The notes: a model not told the origin generated them from the letters alone. Counted from the stretch's first letter, positions 7,923-18,435 are shown. The stretch is 58,977 bases of DNA from Helicobacter sp. 13S00477-4 (GCF_002272785.1 NZ_MLAS01000012.1:1-58977), one strand, 5' to 3'. Translations and numbers: made by a program.

Positions 7923-9086
7923 TTAGTGAAGTGTATTTTTAGGCACCAGATTGATGATAGTGATTTCTGAATGTGTTCCTATTCTCATTGGGGGTCCCCA
8001 GAAACCTGTCCCTTGATTGATATATAAGAAACTATTAGAGTTGATTTGATGGAGTCCCATTAAATAGGGTTGCTCTAGCAATACTGCTAGGGAGAAAGGG
8101 AATATTTGTCCACCATGTGTATGTCCTGTCAGTATTGCATCAGGAGATTTTTCTTTCAAGTACTTTATGATTTTTGGTTGATGAGAAAGCAGTATAGTAG
8201 GGATTTTTTTATCAATACCTTCCAATGCTTTTTTGAAATCAGGCTGGAGGTATCCCATACGATTTCCCATCAGATCTGCAACACCTGCAATATTGATAAT
8301 AGGGTCATTGTCTATGGAAATCAGTGTGTTTTGATTGATAAGGGTATTGAACCCTATATTTTTTAGATATTGGATGATATTATTGGTATCATAGAGGTAT
8401 TCGTGATTGCCAAGTACATAATAAATACCAAACTTTGATTTGAGATTGGCTAGTTCCTTGAGGGCATTTTTTGCATTGTTTAAATTTGTATCTATTATAT
8501 CTCCAGTAAGGACTATTATGTCAGGATTTTGTGCATTTGCAATTTGGACAAATTGTTTTACGCGTTTTTGCCCAATCAATCCTCCAATATGTATATCACT
8601 GAGTTGAATAATTTTTAAAGGGATTTTTAGATTAGATATAGGGATAGAAACTTTTTGTAAGATAGGAGGAGTTTGGACATTGTAAATCCCATAAATGATA
8701 TAAAAAAGAGTCAAGACAATAATGGTTTTTTTAAGTAGAAGGGAATATATTTTCCTTTTGTTTTTATCAAGAAATAAAATAAAAAGTGTGAAAAAATAAT
8801 AAAGGATGGTAGCTATAAAAAATATGAATGCGATTCCTATTGATATAGAAAGTATAAAAAATAACCATTGTGGGAAAAGGATATGGTGCCTTGAAAACAT
8901 ATAAATAAGTGTTGCAATGAAGTTCAAAAAGGTTAAAATTTTGAAAATATTTTTTGTTATTTTTGAATCACTCAAATGAGCAAATAAACTACGATAAATA
9001 ATCAAATGAAAGATTAAAAATATTATTGAAGCCAAAAATGGGAACAGATAAGTTTGCATTTGGGCAATGTGAGGAGTGTCTTCCAT
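7923..9086 (-). CDS. Membrane-anchored metallophosphoesterase (YkuE-like)
   Basis: 387 aa. The first 150 residues form about four transmembrane helices, followed by a calcineurin-like phosphoesterase domain with all metal motifs: QLSDIHIGG (D-x-H), VLTGDIIDTN (G-D), LGNHEY (G-N-H-E), LLSHQP and TGHTHGGQ (G-H-x-H). The active site should bind two metal ions and hydrolyse a phosphoester; YkuE-like relatives have been linked to UDP-lipid or nucleotide substrates, unproven here. AAGGA precedes the ATG. It diverges from the phosphatase gene at 9182. Confidence 0.88.
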   Translation of the reverse strand: MEDTPHIAQMQTYLFPFLASIIFLIFHLIIYRSLFAHLSDSKITKNIFKILTFLNFIATLIYMFSRHHILFPQWLFFILSISIGIAFIFFIATILYYFFTLFILFLDKNKRKIYSLLLKKTIIVLTLFYIIYGIYNVQTPPILQKVSIPISNLKIPLKIIQLSDIHIGGLIGQKRVKQFVQIANAQNPDIIVLTGDIIDTNLNNAKNALKELANLKSKFGIYYVLGNHEYLYDTNNIIQYLKNIGFNTLINQNTLISIDNDPIINIAGVADLMGNRMGYLQPDFKKALEGIDKKIPTILLSHQPKIIKYLKEKSPDAILTGHTHGGQIFPFSLAVLLEQPYLMGLHQINSNSFLYINQGTGFWGPPMRIGTHSEITIINLVPKNTLH

Positions 9087-9181
9087 TATAATCCTTGATT
9101 GTATATTTAGATAATTTTTGTATTATATAAAAATATGCGATGAAAATTTGGATTTTATTAGAGTTTAAGGAATTTTGTAAG

Positions 9182-9640
9182 ATGAAAATTTTATTTGTAT
9201 GTTTGGGCAATATTTGCCGTTCTCCTTTGGCAGAAGGGATTGCTAAATTTTATGCTGCAAAATTCAATATCATTTTTCAAACTGATTCAGCGGGTATTTC
9301 AGGTTGGCATAATGGTGAGCCACCTTGTAAGGGTTCAATTCAGGTTGCTAAAAAACATTGTATTGATATCACTGGTTTTAGGAGTCGTAAGGTAAGTGTG
9401 TATAGTGATGATATGTTTGATCTTTTGATTGGGTTGGATAGAGGGAATGTATCTGCTTTGCTTGAGATGGGATTTGATAAATCAAAAGTTCACAAATTAG
9501 GAAAATTTGGACTTAATAATGCTGATATACCTGATCCTTATCATTATAAAGATACAGATGGATTTGAGTATGTATATGATATGATTGATAATGGTGTCAA
9601 AAATCTACTCAATCATTATTTCAAATCCAATATTAATTAA
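9182..9640 (+). CDS. Low-molecular-weight protein tyrosine phosphatase
   Basis: 152 aa. The catalytic P-loop CLGNICRS (C-x5-R-S) is at residues 7-14, and the general acid Asp is in DIPDPYHY near residue 120. Start set at ATG 9182 (MKILFVCLGN), preceded by TAAGGA; the frame is open 14 codons further upstream, but that extension does not fit the family. Cytoplasmic phosphotyrosine phosphatase. Probably first gene of a run into the ArsC-like and NlpC genes. Confidence 0.93.
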   Translation: MKILFVCLGNICRSPLAEGIAKFYAAKFNIIFQTDSAGISGWHNGEPPCKGSIQVAKKHCIDITGFRSRKVSVYSDDMFDLLIGLDRGNVSALLEMGFDKSKVHKLGKFGLNNADIPDPYHYKDTDGFEYVYDMIDNGVKNLLNHYFKSNIN

Positions 9641-9659
9641 AAAATAGGAGTGGTTATTA

Positions 9660-10016
9660 ATGCTATTATTTGGAATAAAAAATTGTGGGAGTGTGCAAAA
9701 GGCAAGGAAATTTATGGATCAAAGGGGGATTGTTTATGATTTTATTGATCTTAAAATGAATGCCCCAGCAAAAATTGATATACAAAAATGGGTGGAACTC
9801 AAAGGGATTGAAATTGTTCTGAATTCAAAAGGGGCTACATATAAGAATCTAGGTTTGAAAAATATGGATTTGGATTTATCTGATAAAATAGACTTATGCC
9901 ATAAAAATCCTTTATTGCTTAAACGACCCATTATTGATAATCTTAAAAATAATCAAATCTTGATAGGCTTTAATGAGGAAGAATATAAAACTTATTTTGT
10001 GAGGAGTGAAAATTGA
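9660..10016 (+). CDS. ArsC/Spx-family (YffB-like) thioredoxin-fold protein
   Basis: 118 aa. It begins with the ArsC-family strand and nucleophile NCGSVQKARKFM, then DFIDLKMNAP, and later NPLLLKRPIID, the conserved Arg-Pro turn of the family. The CxxC of Spx is reduced to a single Cys, as in YffB-like proteins. The partner is probably glutathione or another thiol; arsenate reduction is not implied. Overlaps the next start in a TTGA junction. Confidence 0.85.
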   Translation: MLLFGIKNCGSVQKARKFMDQRGIVYDFIDLKMNAPAKIDIQKWVELKGIEIVLNSKGATYKNLGLKNMDLDLSDKIDLCHKNPLLLKRPIIDNLKNNQILIGFNEEEYKTYFVRSEN

Positions 10017-11377
10017 AAGCAACTTTTTTAGTTTTTTTGTTATTGCTTGCTGCTGGATGTGCAAGTAAAAATACTCCTTTAGCAGATTTATCAATGCCTC
10101 AAGATGCAAATTTTTATATCCAACAAGGAGAAAATATTAGTTTGCCATCAAAGGCACTTGAGGACTTGAAAAAAGATTATTTGAAAACTTGGTATTCTCC
10201 TTGGACGACAATGCAAGTCAATCAAAATAAAGATGATGTATTTTGGGTCGCACCTTCCTTGCTAAAAAATCCTGGTTATGGTGAAAATTTGAAAAAAAAT
10301 TCACTTGAATACACAAAAGCTATTTATGAAGATATGGATATACAAAACTATCCTAGTGTGGCTATTAAAGCCATCATTACTTCAGATACAAGTGTGCGGG
10401 CAGTGCCTACTGACAAACCTAGATATAGTTCGCCAAGTGGTTATCCTTTTGATAGATGGCAAAATTCTTTGATATTTCAAGGAACCCCTGTTTTGATCAC
10501 TCATTATGATAAAACCAAGCAGTGGGCACATATACAAAGTAGTTTTGTATATGGCTGGGTTAGGATAAATGATATTGCATATATACATCAAAAAGATATT
10601 GATTATTTATTGTCATTGAAAAATTATGTTGTGCCAGATAAGGATAAGATACCTTTATATACTCATAAGGGTGATTTTTTAACAGAAGCTCGTATTGGAG
10701 AGATTTTTGCACTCAAACCAAAAGAAAAAAATAAAACCCAAAAAGATAAAAAAGTTAAAAATGCTCCTAAAGAAGTTTATACTTATAGAAAAAATATTGA
10801 TGGCTATGCGGTCATTATTCCTGCGAACATAGAAGGTTTAGATTTTAGTGTATTCCCTAAAAAGATGGATGTTTCTTCAATGGCTGATATTATTAATGCA
10901 ATGGTGGGGCAAAGGTATGGTTGGGGAGGGTCTCTTGAGAATAGAGATTGTTCGGCTTTTACAAGAGATTCATTTGCCAATTTTGGTATTTTATTGCCTA
11001 GAAATTCTGCTGCACAGGCTAAATATGCAGACAATATGGTTGATTTGAGTCATTATAGTGCTAAAGAGAAAGAAAAATATATCATTGAACACGCAACACC
11101 TTTTGCAACTATTTTATGGCTCAAGGGACATATAATGCTTTATATTGGAACTTATGAAGGCAAGGCTATTGTTGCACATAGTGCTTGGAGTATTTCGACT
11201 TCAACATTATTTTCAAAACAAGAAAATATACTTGGTGGGGTTGTCATCACTACTCTTTGGGTTGGCAAAGAAAAAAATGGTATTTTTTCAAAATCAAAAA
11301 TGTTGATTGATAGGGTTTTAGGTATGTCTGATTTGTATAATTATGCTTCAAAAATAGATTCTGCAGAAGAGAAATGA
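10013..11377 (+). CDS. SH3 / NlpC-P60 (C40) cell-wall peptidase lipoprotein
   Basis: 454 aa. The TTG start (10013) overlaps the previous stop and follows GAGGAG. N-terminal lipoprotein signal LLLLAAGCASKN gives a lipidated Cys at about residue 16. A central SH3-like clamp region is followed by a C-terminal NlpC/P60 domain with the catalytic Cys in GGSLENRDCSAF and the His in LKGHIMLYIG. It probably trims peptidoglycan stem peptides from the outer-membrane side. H. pylori carries a similar gene next to mqo, as here three genes later. Confidence 0.85.
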   Translation: MKATFLVFLLLLAAGCASKNTPLADLSMPQDANFYIQQGENISLPSKALEDLKKDYLKTWYSPWTTMQVNQNKDDVFWVAPSLLKNPGYGENLKKNSLEYTKAIYEDMDIQNYPSVAIKAIITSDTSVRAVPTDKPRYSSPSGYPFDRWQNSLIFQGTPVLITHYDKTKQWAHIQSSFVYGWVRINDIAYIHQKDIDYLLSLKNYVVPDKDKIPLYTHKGDFLTEARIGEIFALKPKEKNKTQKDKKVKNAPKEVYTYRKNIDGYAVIIPANIEGLDFSVFPKKMDVSSMADIINAMVGQRYGWGGSLENRDCSAFTRDSFANFGILLPRNSAAQAKYADNMVDLSHYSAKEKEKYIIEHATPFATILWLKGHIMLYIGTYEGKAIVAHSAWSISTSTLFSKQENILGGVVITTLWVGKEKNGIFSKSKMLIDRVLGMSDLYNYASKIDSAEEK

Positions 11378-12216
11378 TGAGATATTTATTGTTTTGTGTA
11401 TTATTTGTGAGTTTTGTTTGTGCACAGGGTAAAATAAATGTTGTTGTGAGTGTTATCCCCCAGATATATTTGGTAGAAAAAATAGGGGGTATAGATGTTG
11501 ATGTGAGTTCTATGGTTCCTGATGGTAGAAGTCCTGAGACTTATGAACCATTGATTTCTCAGATGAAAATGATAAAGAATGCCTCAGTATATTTTGGTGT
11601 TGGGATGGATTTTGAAAAAGCTTGGAAACCACGTTTTATTTCTGCAAATCCTTTGATGGAATTTGTTGATTTATCCGAAATTGGCATAAAAAAACAAGAT
11701 CAATCCAACCAATTTAAGCATAAGCACGATCCTCATATTTGGCTTTCAGTTGCTTTGGCTAAGGTTCAAGCAGAAAAGATTTATGAAACGCTTTCTAATA
11801 TCCGTCCTTTAAGGAAATCATTTTATCAGGCAAATTTAGAAGAGTTTTTAAAAGAAATCAATGCTTTAGATTCCCAAATTAAAGGTATTTTTTCAAAACC
11901 AAATGCTCAAAAATCTTTTGTTGTTTATCATCCAGCATTTGGATATTTGGCTAAGGAATATGGACTTGAAGAAATTGCCCTTGAAAACGATGGTAAACCT
12001 ATAAAACTCAAACAAATGATTGGTCTAAGGGATGTCATTTTGAAAAAAGACATTAAAGTGGCATATGTGCAGCCTGAATTTTCAAAAGATAGGATCAAGG
12101 CTTTTGCTAATGAACTTCATTTGAAAATCCTAACTTTAGATCCTTTGAGGGCAGATTGGAAAGATAATATTTTGCATATTTGTAAAATGATTGCTTCACA
12201 AGGTAATGTTGAGTGA
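11374..12216 (+). CDS. znuA: Zinc ABC transporter substrate-binding protein (ZnuA-like)
   Basis: 280 aa with a Sec signal (cleavage likely after VCAQ). Cluster A-I periplasmic metal-binding protein: SVIPQIYLVEKIGG start, metal histidines in HKHDPHIWLS and VVYHPAFGY, and an acidic metal ligand at AYVQPEFS/TLDPL. The first canonical His site (usually in a G-x-x-PH-x-YEP context) reads SPETYEP, so Glu stands where His is expected. Start ATG overlaps the previous stop (ATGA). Delivers Zn (or Mn) to the ZnuBC pair downstream. Confidence 0.87.
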   Translation: MMRYLLFCVLFVSFVCAQGKINVVVSVIPQIYLVEKIGGIDVDVSSMVPDGRSPETYEPLISQMKMIKNASVYFGVGMDFEKAWKPRFISANPLMEFVDLSEIGIKKQDQSNQFKHKHDPHIWLSVALAKVQAEKIYETLSNIRPLRKSFYQANLEEFLKEINALDSQIKGIFSKPNAQKSFVVYHPAFGYLAKEYGLEEIALENDGKPIKLKQMIGLRDVILKKDIKVAYVQPEFSKDRIKAFANELHLKILTLDPLRADWKDNILHICKMIASQGNVE

Positions 12217-12950
12217 ATGGAATTATGCTCTTTGAATGTAGGGATTTATGCTATCGATATACTTCTGAATATGTTTTAGAAAATGTTAGTTTTTCTGTCA
12301 ATGAAAAAGATTTTTTAGCTATCATTGGTCCAAATGGTGGAGGTAAAACCACCTTGATAAAGATTTTACTTGGTTTGTTAAAGCCTAATTCTGGGGATAT
12401 TTTTTATCCCAATCCCGTTAATTTTTGTTCACAGAGTTTGGTTGGATACGTACCACAAGATACTGGTATAAATAGTGATTTTCCAATACAGGCTATTGAT
12501 ATTGTGAAAATGGGTTTTTTGAAGCGAAATATTTTTGGATGCAGGGTGGGAAAAAAAGAAACATTGCTTGCTTTTGAAATGCTTGAGAAATTAGGAATAA
12601 AACATTTAGCTTATAAAAGGATTTCTGATCTTTCAGGAGGTCAAAGACAGAGAGTCTTAATAGCTAGAGCACTTTGTGGAGATCCAAAATTAGTTATTTT
12701 AGATGAACCTACTTCTAGTATTGATGTCAAAACGCAGGATGAAATTTATAAAATATTAAAAACTTTTAATACCATTCATACTATAATTGTAATAAGCCAT
12801 GATATATCTATACTTTTGGGATATGCTTCAAGGGTTCTTTATGTAAATAAAGAAGTGATTGTGCATAAACTTCCAAATTTGGATTTAGATACAAATGGAC
12901 ATCTATGTGAAGTTGATTTGCTTGATAGATTTGCAATTCTTGAGGAGTAA
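12213..12950 (+). CDS. znuC: Zinc ABC transporter ATP-binding protein
   Basis: 245 aa. Walker [10 protein letters not shown], signature LSGGQRQR, Walker [10 protein letters not shown] and H-loop ISHD are all intact. The GTG start overlaps the znuA stop (GTGA); an in-frame ATG four codons later is a weaker alternative. Powers metal import with the permease encoded two genes downstream. Confidence 0.93.
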   Translation: MNGIMLFECRDLCYRYTSEYVLENVSFSVNEKDFLAIIGPNGGGKTTLIKILLGLLKPNSGDIFYPNPVNFCSQSLVGYVPQDTGINSDFPIQAIDIVKMGFLKRNIFGCRVGKKETLLAFEMLEKLGIKHLAYKRISDLSGGQRQRVLIARALCGDPKLVILDEPTSSIDVKTQDEIYKILKTFNTIHTIIVISHDISILLGYASRVLYVNKEVIVHKLPNLDLDTNGHLCEVDLLDRFAILEE

Positions 12951-12952
12951 AA

Positions 12953-14308
12953 ATGCAAAATGAATTTGATGTTGTCGTTATTGGAGGGGGTGTTTCAGGC
13001 TGTGCAGCTTTTTATGCTTTGAGTGAGTATAGTGATATTAAGAGAATAGCTATCATAGAGAAATGTGATGGGCTTGCGAAAGTGAGTTCAAGCCCAAAGG
13101 CAAACTCTCAAACAATCCATGATGGTTCTATTGAAACAAATTATACGGTAGAAAAAGCGAAAAAAGTTAAGCTCTCAGCTTATAAAGTTAGGCATTATGC
13201 TTTGAATAAAAACCTCCAAAATAAAATCATTTTTGAGAATCAAAAAATGGCTATAGGTGTGGGTGAAGAAGAATGTGAGTTTATGAAAAAACGATACGAA
13301 GATTTTAAGGAAATTTTTCCAAATTTGGAATTTTTTGATAAAAATAAAATCAAGGAACTTGAACCTAGAGTTATCTTAGATTCTAGTGGGAATGATAGGT
13401 TTGAGAATGTTTTAGGATCTGGTTTTCAAAAAGATTGGTGTGCGATGAATTTTGGTTTGTTGAGTGAAAATTTTGTCCAAGAAGCTAAAAAAATCAATCC
13501 TAACAATGAAGTGTTTTTAAATTTTCGTGTGAAAAAAATAGAACCTCGATCTGGTGGTTATGCTGTCATATCTCAAAATGGAGATGAGGTGTATGCAAAG
13601 TTTGTTTTGGTTAATGCTGGATCTTATTCCTTGCCATTAGCACAGTCAATGGGTTATGGGATGGATTTAGGTTGTTTGCCTGTTGCAGGTAGTTTTTATT
13701 TTGTGCCTGATTTGTTGAGAGGCAAAGTTTATACAGTGCAAAATCCAAAACTCCCATTTGCGGCTGTGCATGGTGATCCTGATGTAGTCATCAAAGGTAA
13801 AACACGTATTGGACCTACGGCACTGACTATGCCAAAATTAGAACGTAATAAACATTGGCTTGGTGGTATTAGTTTAGATTTATTTAAAATGGATTTGAAT
13901 AAAGAAGTATTTAAAATTGCTTTTGATCTATTTTCTGATAAAGAAATTCGTGATTATGTTTTCAAAAATATAGTGTTTGAATTACCCTATGTTGGTAAAA
14001 GGAAGTTTTTGAAAGATGCTCAAAAAATCATTCCTTCTTTAAGGTTAAAAGACCTCCAATATGCAGATGGTTTTGGAGAAGTCAGACCTCAAGTATTAGA
14101 TCGCACCAAGAGAAAACTTGAGCTTGGAGAGAAAAAAATAGCTACCAATAAAGCCATTACATTTAATATGACACCATCGCCTGGTGCAACGAGTTGTTTA
14201 CAAAATGCTTTAGTCGATGCTCAAGAGATTGTTACTTATTTGGGTGGGAAGTTTGATTTAGAGAGATTTTATCAAGATCTTTCACCTGAAGAGTTAGATA
14301 GTCTATAA
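12953..14308 (+). CDS. mqo: Malate:quinone oxidoreductase
   Basis: 451 aa FAD-dependent membrane-associated enzyme that oxidises malate to oxaloacetate and passes electrons to quinone. The N-terminal dinucleotide fold [16 protein letters not shown] is followed by [20 protein letters not shown] and later [19 protein letters not shown], which fit the Mqo family; C-terminal [11 protein letters not shown] is characteristic. It lies between znuC and znuB two bases after znuC, so is part of the same transcript, an unusual placement. Confidence 0.93.
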   Translation: MQNEFDVVVIGGGVSGCAAFYALSEYSDIKRIAIIEKCDGLAKVSSSPKANSQTIHDGSIETNYTVEKAKKVKLSAYKVRHYALNKNLQNKIIFENQKMAIGVGEEECEFMKKRYEDFKEIFPNLEFFDKNKIKELEPRVILDSSGNDRFENVLGSGFQKDWCAMNFGLLSENFVQEAKKINPNNEVFLNFRVKKIEPRSGGYAVISQNGDEVYAKFVLVNAGSYSLPLAQSMGYGMDLGCLPVAGSFYFVPDLLRGKVYTVQNPKLPFAAVHGDPDVVIKGKTRIGPTALTMPKLERNKHWLGGISLDLFKMDLNKEVFKIAFDLFSDKEIRDYVFKNIVFELPYVGKRKFLKDAQKIIPSLRLKDLQYADGFGEVRPQVLDRTKRKLELGEKKIATNKAITFNMTPSPGATSCLQNALVDAQEIVTYLGGKFDLERFYQDLSPEELDSL

Positions 14309-14319
14309 AGACGATTTGA

Positions 14320-15153
14320 ATGGGTGAATTTTTATCTTATTCGTTTGTTCAAAATGCACTCATCGCTTCATTTTTAATCAGCATTTGTGCTGGCATTATT
14401 GGCTCAATTATTGTTTCTAATAAGACAGTTTTTTTGGCTGGAGGTGTTGCCCATAGTGCATTTGGTGGAGTAGGCGTTGCTTTGTATTTCGGATTCAATA
14501 CTACTTTAGGAGCTTCTCTTTCGGGGATTTTAATGGCATTACTGATGGTTTATGCTACTATCAAGTTCAAGAACAGGATTGATACTTTTATTGCTGCAAG
14601 TTGGGCAATGGGTATGGCTATAGGGATTGTTTTGATTGATTTGACTCCGGGATATGGCAGTGATATTACGAGCTATTTATTTGGTTCTATTATTGCTGTT
14701 GCTCCAAATGATATTATCAGTATTGGAGTTTTTGATATTGTTTTATTGGTTTTTGTGGGGGTTTATTATCGTGAACTTTTGAGTATTTTTTATGATAGTG
14801 AGTTTTGTAAGCTTAAGAAAATCAATATTGTGATTTTTAATATTGTGATTTTTGTATTGGTTTCTATTGGTGTAGTGATGAGCATGAATGTAGCGGGTCT
14901 TATTTTGGTATTATCAATTTTATCTATACCAGCTTATATTGCTACGATGTTTGTATCTTCTTTGAGGTTTCAGATGGTTTTTTCTTGGGTATTGTCTTTG
15001 ATTTTTATGTGGATAGGATTTTTTATTTCTTATATTTATGATTTAAGTATTGGTGCTTGTATTGTGATAGTATCTGTATTGTGTATGGGGATTGCCATTG
15101 TATTTAAAAATATATTTTATAATTTTGGGATTTTTAAAAATAATCAAAGGTAA
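14320..15153 (+). CDS. znuB: Zinc ABC transporter permease
   Basis: 277 aa with about eight transmembrane helices, ABC-3 family. It shows the conserved block GGVAHSAFGGVGVALYFG and the central DLTPGYGSDITSYLFGSI. It forms the membrane channel for ZnuC, which is separated from it by mqo. The start has no strong ribosome site and is 11 bp after the mqo stop, suggesting coupled translation. Confidence 0.9.
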   Translation: MGEFLSYSFVQNALIASFLISICAGIIGSIIVSNKTVFLAGGVAHSAFGGVGVALYFGFNTTLGASLSGILMALLMVYATIKFKNRIDTFIAASWAMGMAIGIVLIDLTPGYGSDITSYLFGSIIAVAPNDIISIGVFDIVLLVFVGVYYRELLSIFYDSEFCKLKKINIVIFNIVIFVLVSIGVVMSMNVAGLILVLSILSIPAYIATMFVSSLRFQMVFSWVLSLIFMWIGFFISYIYDLSIGACIVIVSVLCMGIAIVFKNIFYNFGIFKNNQR

Positions 15154-15156
15154 ATA

Positions 15157-15366
15157 ATGGAGAAAACTAAGCCACTAGATTTGTCTTTGCAAGTTGCTAG
15201 GAGGGCAATGAAAATTGTTATTTTTATTGGCATGTTTGCTATTTTTCTAGTGATGATAAATATTTATGTTTTACTCAATCAAATCACTGCAACTGCAAAA
15301 ATGAGTAAAGAAATACACCATTTAGAGGATAAGATAAAAATATTGGAAGGAAAAATTGAAAAATAA
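15157..15366 (+). CDS. Small single-TM coiled-coil protein (DUF5408-like)
   Basis: 69 aa. One transmembrane helix (about residues 20-42) is followed by a short heptad region (KEIHHLEDKIKILEGKIEK). It resembles small Helicobacter proteins found beside mqo; the family name is from memory. Starts three bases after znuB and overlaps the following outer-membrane gene by 11 bp. Confidence 0.65.
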   Translation: MEKTKPLDLSLQVARRAMKIVIFIGMFAIFLVMINIYVLLNQITATAKMSKEIHHLEDKIKILEGKIEK

Positions 15367-16201
15367 ATTCAAATTTTTTTGTTTATTTTTCTTTGGCGGG
15401 GTTTTGTATGCTCAAAATGATTCTTTCCCAGATCTATCCTTAAGATTAGAACCTTATGGAAATCTCAAAGCAGGAATGCAATATTATTCTTATACAGAAC
15501 CAAAAGTAATGACTGTGAGTGGTCCTATGTTTACAGTGAGTGCTATGGGGGGTATTAAATTCAATCCTTTGATAAAATCTGATCTTGAAATTTATTATGC
15601 TACCGATATAGGTCAAAATATATATCATGGAAGCCTTGTCTTAACCAATCCTGATGGGAGTAGGAAAAATATTCCTGTGAAATATAAATCAAATGATTAT
15701 TATTTGGGTGGAGTTTATCGTTTGGGATTAATCATTGGGAATGGTATTGATGAATGGTTGGTTTTATATACAGGGATGGGTTATCGTTATCTTAATAATA
15801 TCGCTTTAGGGCTAGGTGCTTATTCAAGAGAGCAATCTTATTTATATATGCCTTTTGGAGGTAGGGTTAAGGTATGGGTAAATAATAAAATCCGATTAAA
15901 ACTTGATGCTGAATTGCGTGCATTGCTTTTAGGAAACAATAAAAGTGCATTCAAAAAAATTGGGTTTGATAATGATTTACATTTTACTCAAAACAATGGA
16001 AGTGGTGCAAGAGTCAGTTTTGGGGCAGAAGTTTTTATTTCAAAAAAGAATATATTTTTTATTCAAGGTACTTTAGATTATTGGAGTATTGGAGATTCAA
16101 ATAAAAAACCTGCTTATAAAAGTGGTGTTATACAGGGTTATTGGCTTGAACCTAAGAATAATACGATAACTTATGGTGTAGAAATTGGTTATGCATTTTA
16201 A
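15356..16201 (+). CDS. Outer-membrane beta-barrel protein, Helicobacter type
   Basis: 281 aa with TTG start after GGAAGG and a Sec signal ending GGVLYAQ. The mature part alternates hydrophobic and polar residues in strands with many Gly and aromatic residues and ends in GVEIGYAF, the C-terminal Phe expected for BamA-dependent insertion. No ligand or pore specificity can be read. Its stop overlaps the convergent comF stop. Confidence 0.75.
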   Translation: MKNKFKFFCLFFFGGVLYAQNDSFPDLSLRLEPYGNLKAGMQYYSYTEPKVMTVSGPMFTVSAMGGIKFNPLIKSDLEIYYATDIGQNIYHGSLVLTNPDGSRKNIPVKYKSNDYYLGGVYRLGLIIGNGIDEWLVLYTGMGYRYLNNIALGLGAYSREQSYLYMPFGGRVKVWVNNKIRLKLDAELRALLLGNNKSAFKKIGFDNDLHFTQNNGSGARVSFGAEVFISKKNIFFIQGTLDYWSIGDSNKKPAYKSGVIQGYWLEPKNNTITYGVEIGYAF

Positions 16202-16782
16202 TGTTTAGCATCACAAAGTGTGATTGCAAAAATAACTGATGAACCAGTTTTTTGTATGATATTTTTTGCTTCTTTTATCGTTGTGCCTGTTGTGATGATG
16301 TCATCAAGGATAAAGGTATGTTTGATTTTTTTATCTTTATAGATAAATCCTCTAGGATTTTTTTGTCGGTACTCAAGAGGTTTGCCTGCATATCGCACTA
16401 TATTTTTTGCATAGAGTTTTCCATAGGAAGGTTTGATACCATATTGACAAAATTCTTTAAGGATGACTCCAGTGTGTGAATAGTAGCTTCTTACACAATC
16501 ATCAATCCCTACACCCCAAAGCTCTATTTCTTTCCAAAGATTTATATTTTCTTTTTGAGAGTCAAAGAAATATTTGCTTGCTTTTTTAGCAAGTATTTTT
16601 AGTATCCTGCTTCCAAAAACAGAGTATTTGCTACTTATGAGTATAGAAATATCACTATAACGATAAAAACTGTAAACAGCTATTCCTTCAATGATACGGG
16701 TTGAAGGGGTGATTTTGATTTCTTGAAGGCATTTTTTACAAATAGGATTCCAATAAAATTTCCCACAAATCACGCATTTCAT
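16198..16782 (-). CDS. comF: ComF family phosphoribosyltransferase-like protein
   Basis: 194 aa. The N-terminal zinc ribbon CVICGKFYWNPICKKC has four cysteines; the C-terminal PRTase motif is FILDDIITTGTTI. ComF proteins are needed for natural transformation, acting in the cytoplasm after DNA entry. Lies at the 3' end of the minus-strand operon with tmk, the same order as in H. pylori; 4-bp overlap with tmk. Confidence 0.88.
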   Translation of the reverse strand: MKCVICGKFYWNPICKKCLQEIKITPSTRIIEGIAVYSFYRYSDISILISSKYSVFGSRILKILAKKASKYFFDSQKENINLWKEIELWGVGIDDCVRSYYSHTGVILKEFCQYGIKPSYGKLYAKNIVRYAGKPLEYRQKNPRGFIYKDKKIKHTFILDDIITTGTTIKEAKNIIQKTGSSVIFAITLCDAKH

Positions 16783-17387
16783 AGCTTAGAATCTATGATT
16801 TGTTTTATTTGCGTATGGATGACTTCTTTATCTTTGGAGGCATCTATGAAGTGTAATTCACAACCAAGAGATTTTATTTTTTCTGTCATAGATTTTATTT
16901 TTTTTTGTACATCTAATAGATATGCAATTCCTCTTTTTTCGATAATATCATTGGATTTTTTATTGAGGCGGGTTTGGAGTTCTTTGGTATCAATCTCTAG
17001 CATGATAACCAAATCAGGCACAATCCCACCTGTAGCAAAAAGGTTTAATTCTATGGCTTGAGGTATTTCTATTCCTTTTGAATAGGCAATACCAGAAATA
17101 AGGCTCCTGTCAGAAATGATGAGCTTATCTTGATTGGGTAGAATGATTTTTGCAGTATGTTCAGCTCTATCAGCTAAGAATAATAAAAATTCAGTTTTTG
17201 AATCCATAGCATTAGGGATTTTGTTTGTATCTTTTTGATTTTCTTTCAAGATCATTTCTCGTATCTGCATCCCAATAAGACTACCCCCAGGCTCTTTTGT
17301 AAAAATTGCTTGGGGGTAAGCATTTTTTAGGAGGTTGATTTGGGTTGATTTCCCAGAGGTATCAATGCCTTCTAATGAAATATACAT
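16779..17387 (-). CDS. tmk: Thymidylate kinase
   Basis: 202 aa. P-loop [11 protein letters not shown], the dTMP-binding FTKEPGGS, a DR(S) motif in ISDRSLISG and the LID region. Converts dTMP to dTDP. Overlaps coaD by 16 bp in a tight operon. Confidence 0.93.
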   Translation of the reverse strand: MYISLEGIDTSGKSTQINLLKNAYPQAIFTKEPGGSLIGMQIREMILKENQKDTNKIPNAMDSKTEFLLFLADRAEHTAKIILPNQDKLIISDRSLISGIAYSKGIEIPQAIELNLFATGGIVPDLVIMLEIDTKELQTRLNKKSNDIIEKRGIAYLLDVQKKIKSMTEKIKSLGCELHFIDASKDKEVIHTQIKQIIDSKL

Positions 17388-17863
17388 TTTTGCTCCTTAA
17401 TGATGTATTTATAGACAGGTTTGGGTATTAAATGAGAGACTTTACCATTATGTTCTAAAATACTTCGGACGATAGAAGAGCTAATAAAAGCGTTTTTTAA
17501 AGTTGGCATAAAATAAATGGTGTCAAGTTCATCATTTAAAGAGGCATTAGCATAACCCATTTGTAGTTCGTATTCAAAATCACTTACAACCCTTAATCCT
17601 CTAATAATAATTTTTGCACCATTGTCTTTGGCGAAATCTGCTAGCAGATTATCAAAACATACACATTCGACATTTGGAATATTTTTTGTGGCTAGTTCTA
17701 CCATTTTTTTTCTAGTTTGGAGAGAAAACATAGGATTTTTTGAGCTTGATTTAGCAATAGCAATGATGACATTGTCAAATAGTTCTGTGCTACGTTTGAT
17801 GATGTCAAAATGTCCATTAGTGAGTGGATCGAAAGTGCCTGGATAGATAGCAATTTTCTTCAT
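17372..17863 (-). CDS. coaD: Phosphopantetheine adenylyltransferase
   Basis: 163 aa nucleotidyltransferase of coenzyme A synthesis. Motif [15 protein letters not shown] (TxxxH class) and the C-terminal ISSSIVRSI block are present. Start set at ATG 17863, which overlaps the ubiX stop as ATGA and has GGGGAC upstream; a longer reading from 17878 adds five residues that do not fit the family. Confidence 0.94.
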   Translation of the reverse strand: MKKIAIYPGTFDPLTNGHFDIIKRSTELFDNVIIAIAKSSSKNPMFSLQTRKKMVELATKNIPNVECVCFDNLLADFAKDNGAKIIIRGLRVVSDFEYELQMGYANASLNDELDTIYFMPTLKNAFISSSIVRSILEHNGKVSHLIPKPVYKYIIKEQKCIFH

Positions 17864-18435
17864 TTTTTTTGTCCCCATTTTGGGTAAAGTTCATTGGGTA
17901 TTCCTAAAACGTCTAGCCATTTACCTATCAAGAAATTTTCCATTGAGGTAAGATCGGTTATTTTGGCATAGTAACCCATTATCGCAGGTGCAATAATGAC
18001 TCCTAAATTTGAAAGTTTAAGCATATTTTCTAATGCTATGCTTGAGAGAGGTAATTCTCTTGGGGCAAGTAAAAGTTTTTTGTGTTCTTTTATCATCACG
18101 CCTGCACATCTTGAAATTAACTCATCAGCCATACCGCAAGAGATTTTTGCGAGCATGTTCATACTTGTTGGTATTACTGCCATTAAGTCGACACCAAAGC
18201 TTCCTGAAGAAATATTTGCATCGATTTCATCCTCATCAAAAAGCGATAGTTTCCGGCCTGTTTTTATGATCATATCAAGAGCTGTTTCTAATTCGCTCTC
18301 AATTTCTTTTTGAGAGACAATTTTTGCACTTTCAGAGAGGATGACAAAGAGTTCTATTTCTTTTGGGATAGATTTAATGAATTGTATGGCTAGATTAACA
18401 CCACTTGCACCACTAATGCCCACTATCATTTTCAT
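17860..18435 (-). CDS. ubiX: Flavin prenyltransferase UbiX
   Basis: 191 aa flavoprotein that makes prenylated FMN for UbiD-type decarboxylases. N-terminal [15 protein letters not shown] binds the phosphate; [20 protein letters not shown] and [19 protein letters not shown] are family blocks. Four-base overlap with flgA upstream. Confidence 0.92.
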   Translation of the reverse strand: MKMIVGISGASGVNLAIQFIKSIPKEIELFVILSESAKIVSQKEIESELETALDMIIKTGRKLSLFDEDEIDANISSGSFGVDLMAVIPTSMNMLAKISCGMADELISRCAGVMIKEHKKLLLAPRELPLSSIALENMLKLSNLGVIIAPAIMGYYAKITDLTSMENFLIGKWLDVLGIPNELYPKWGQKK

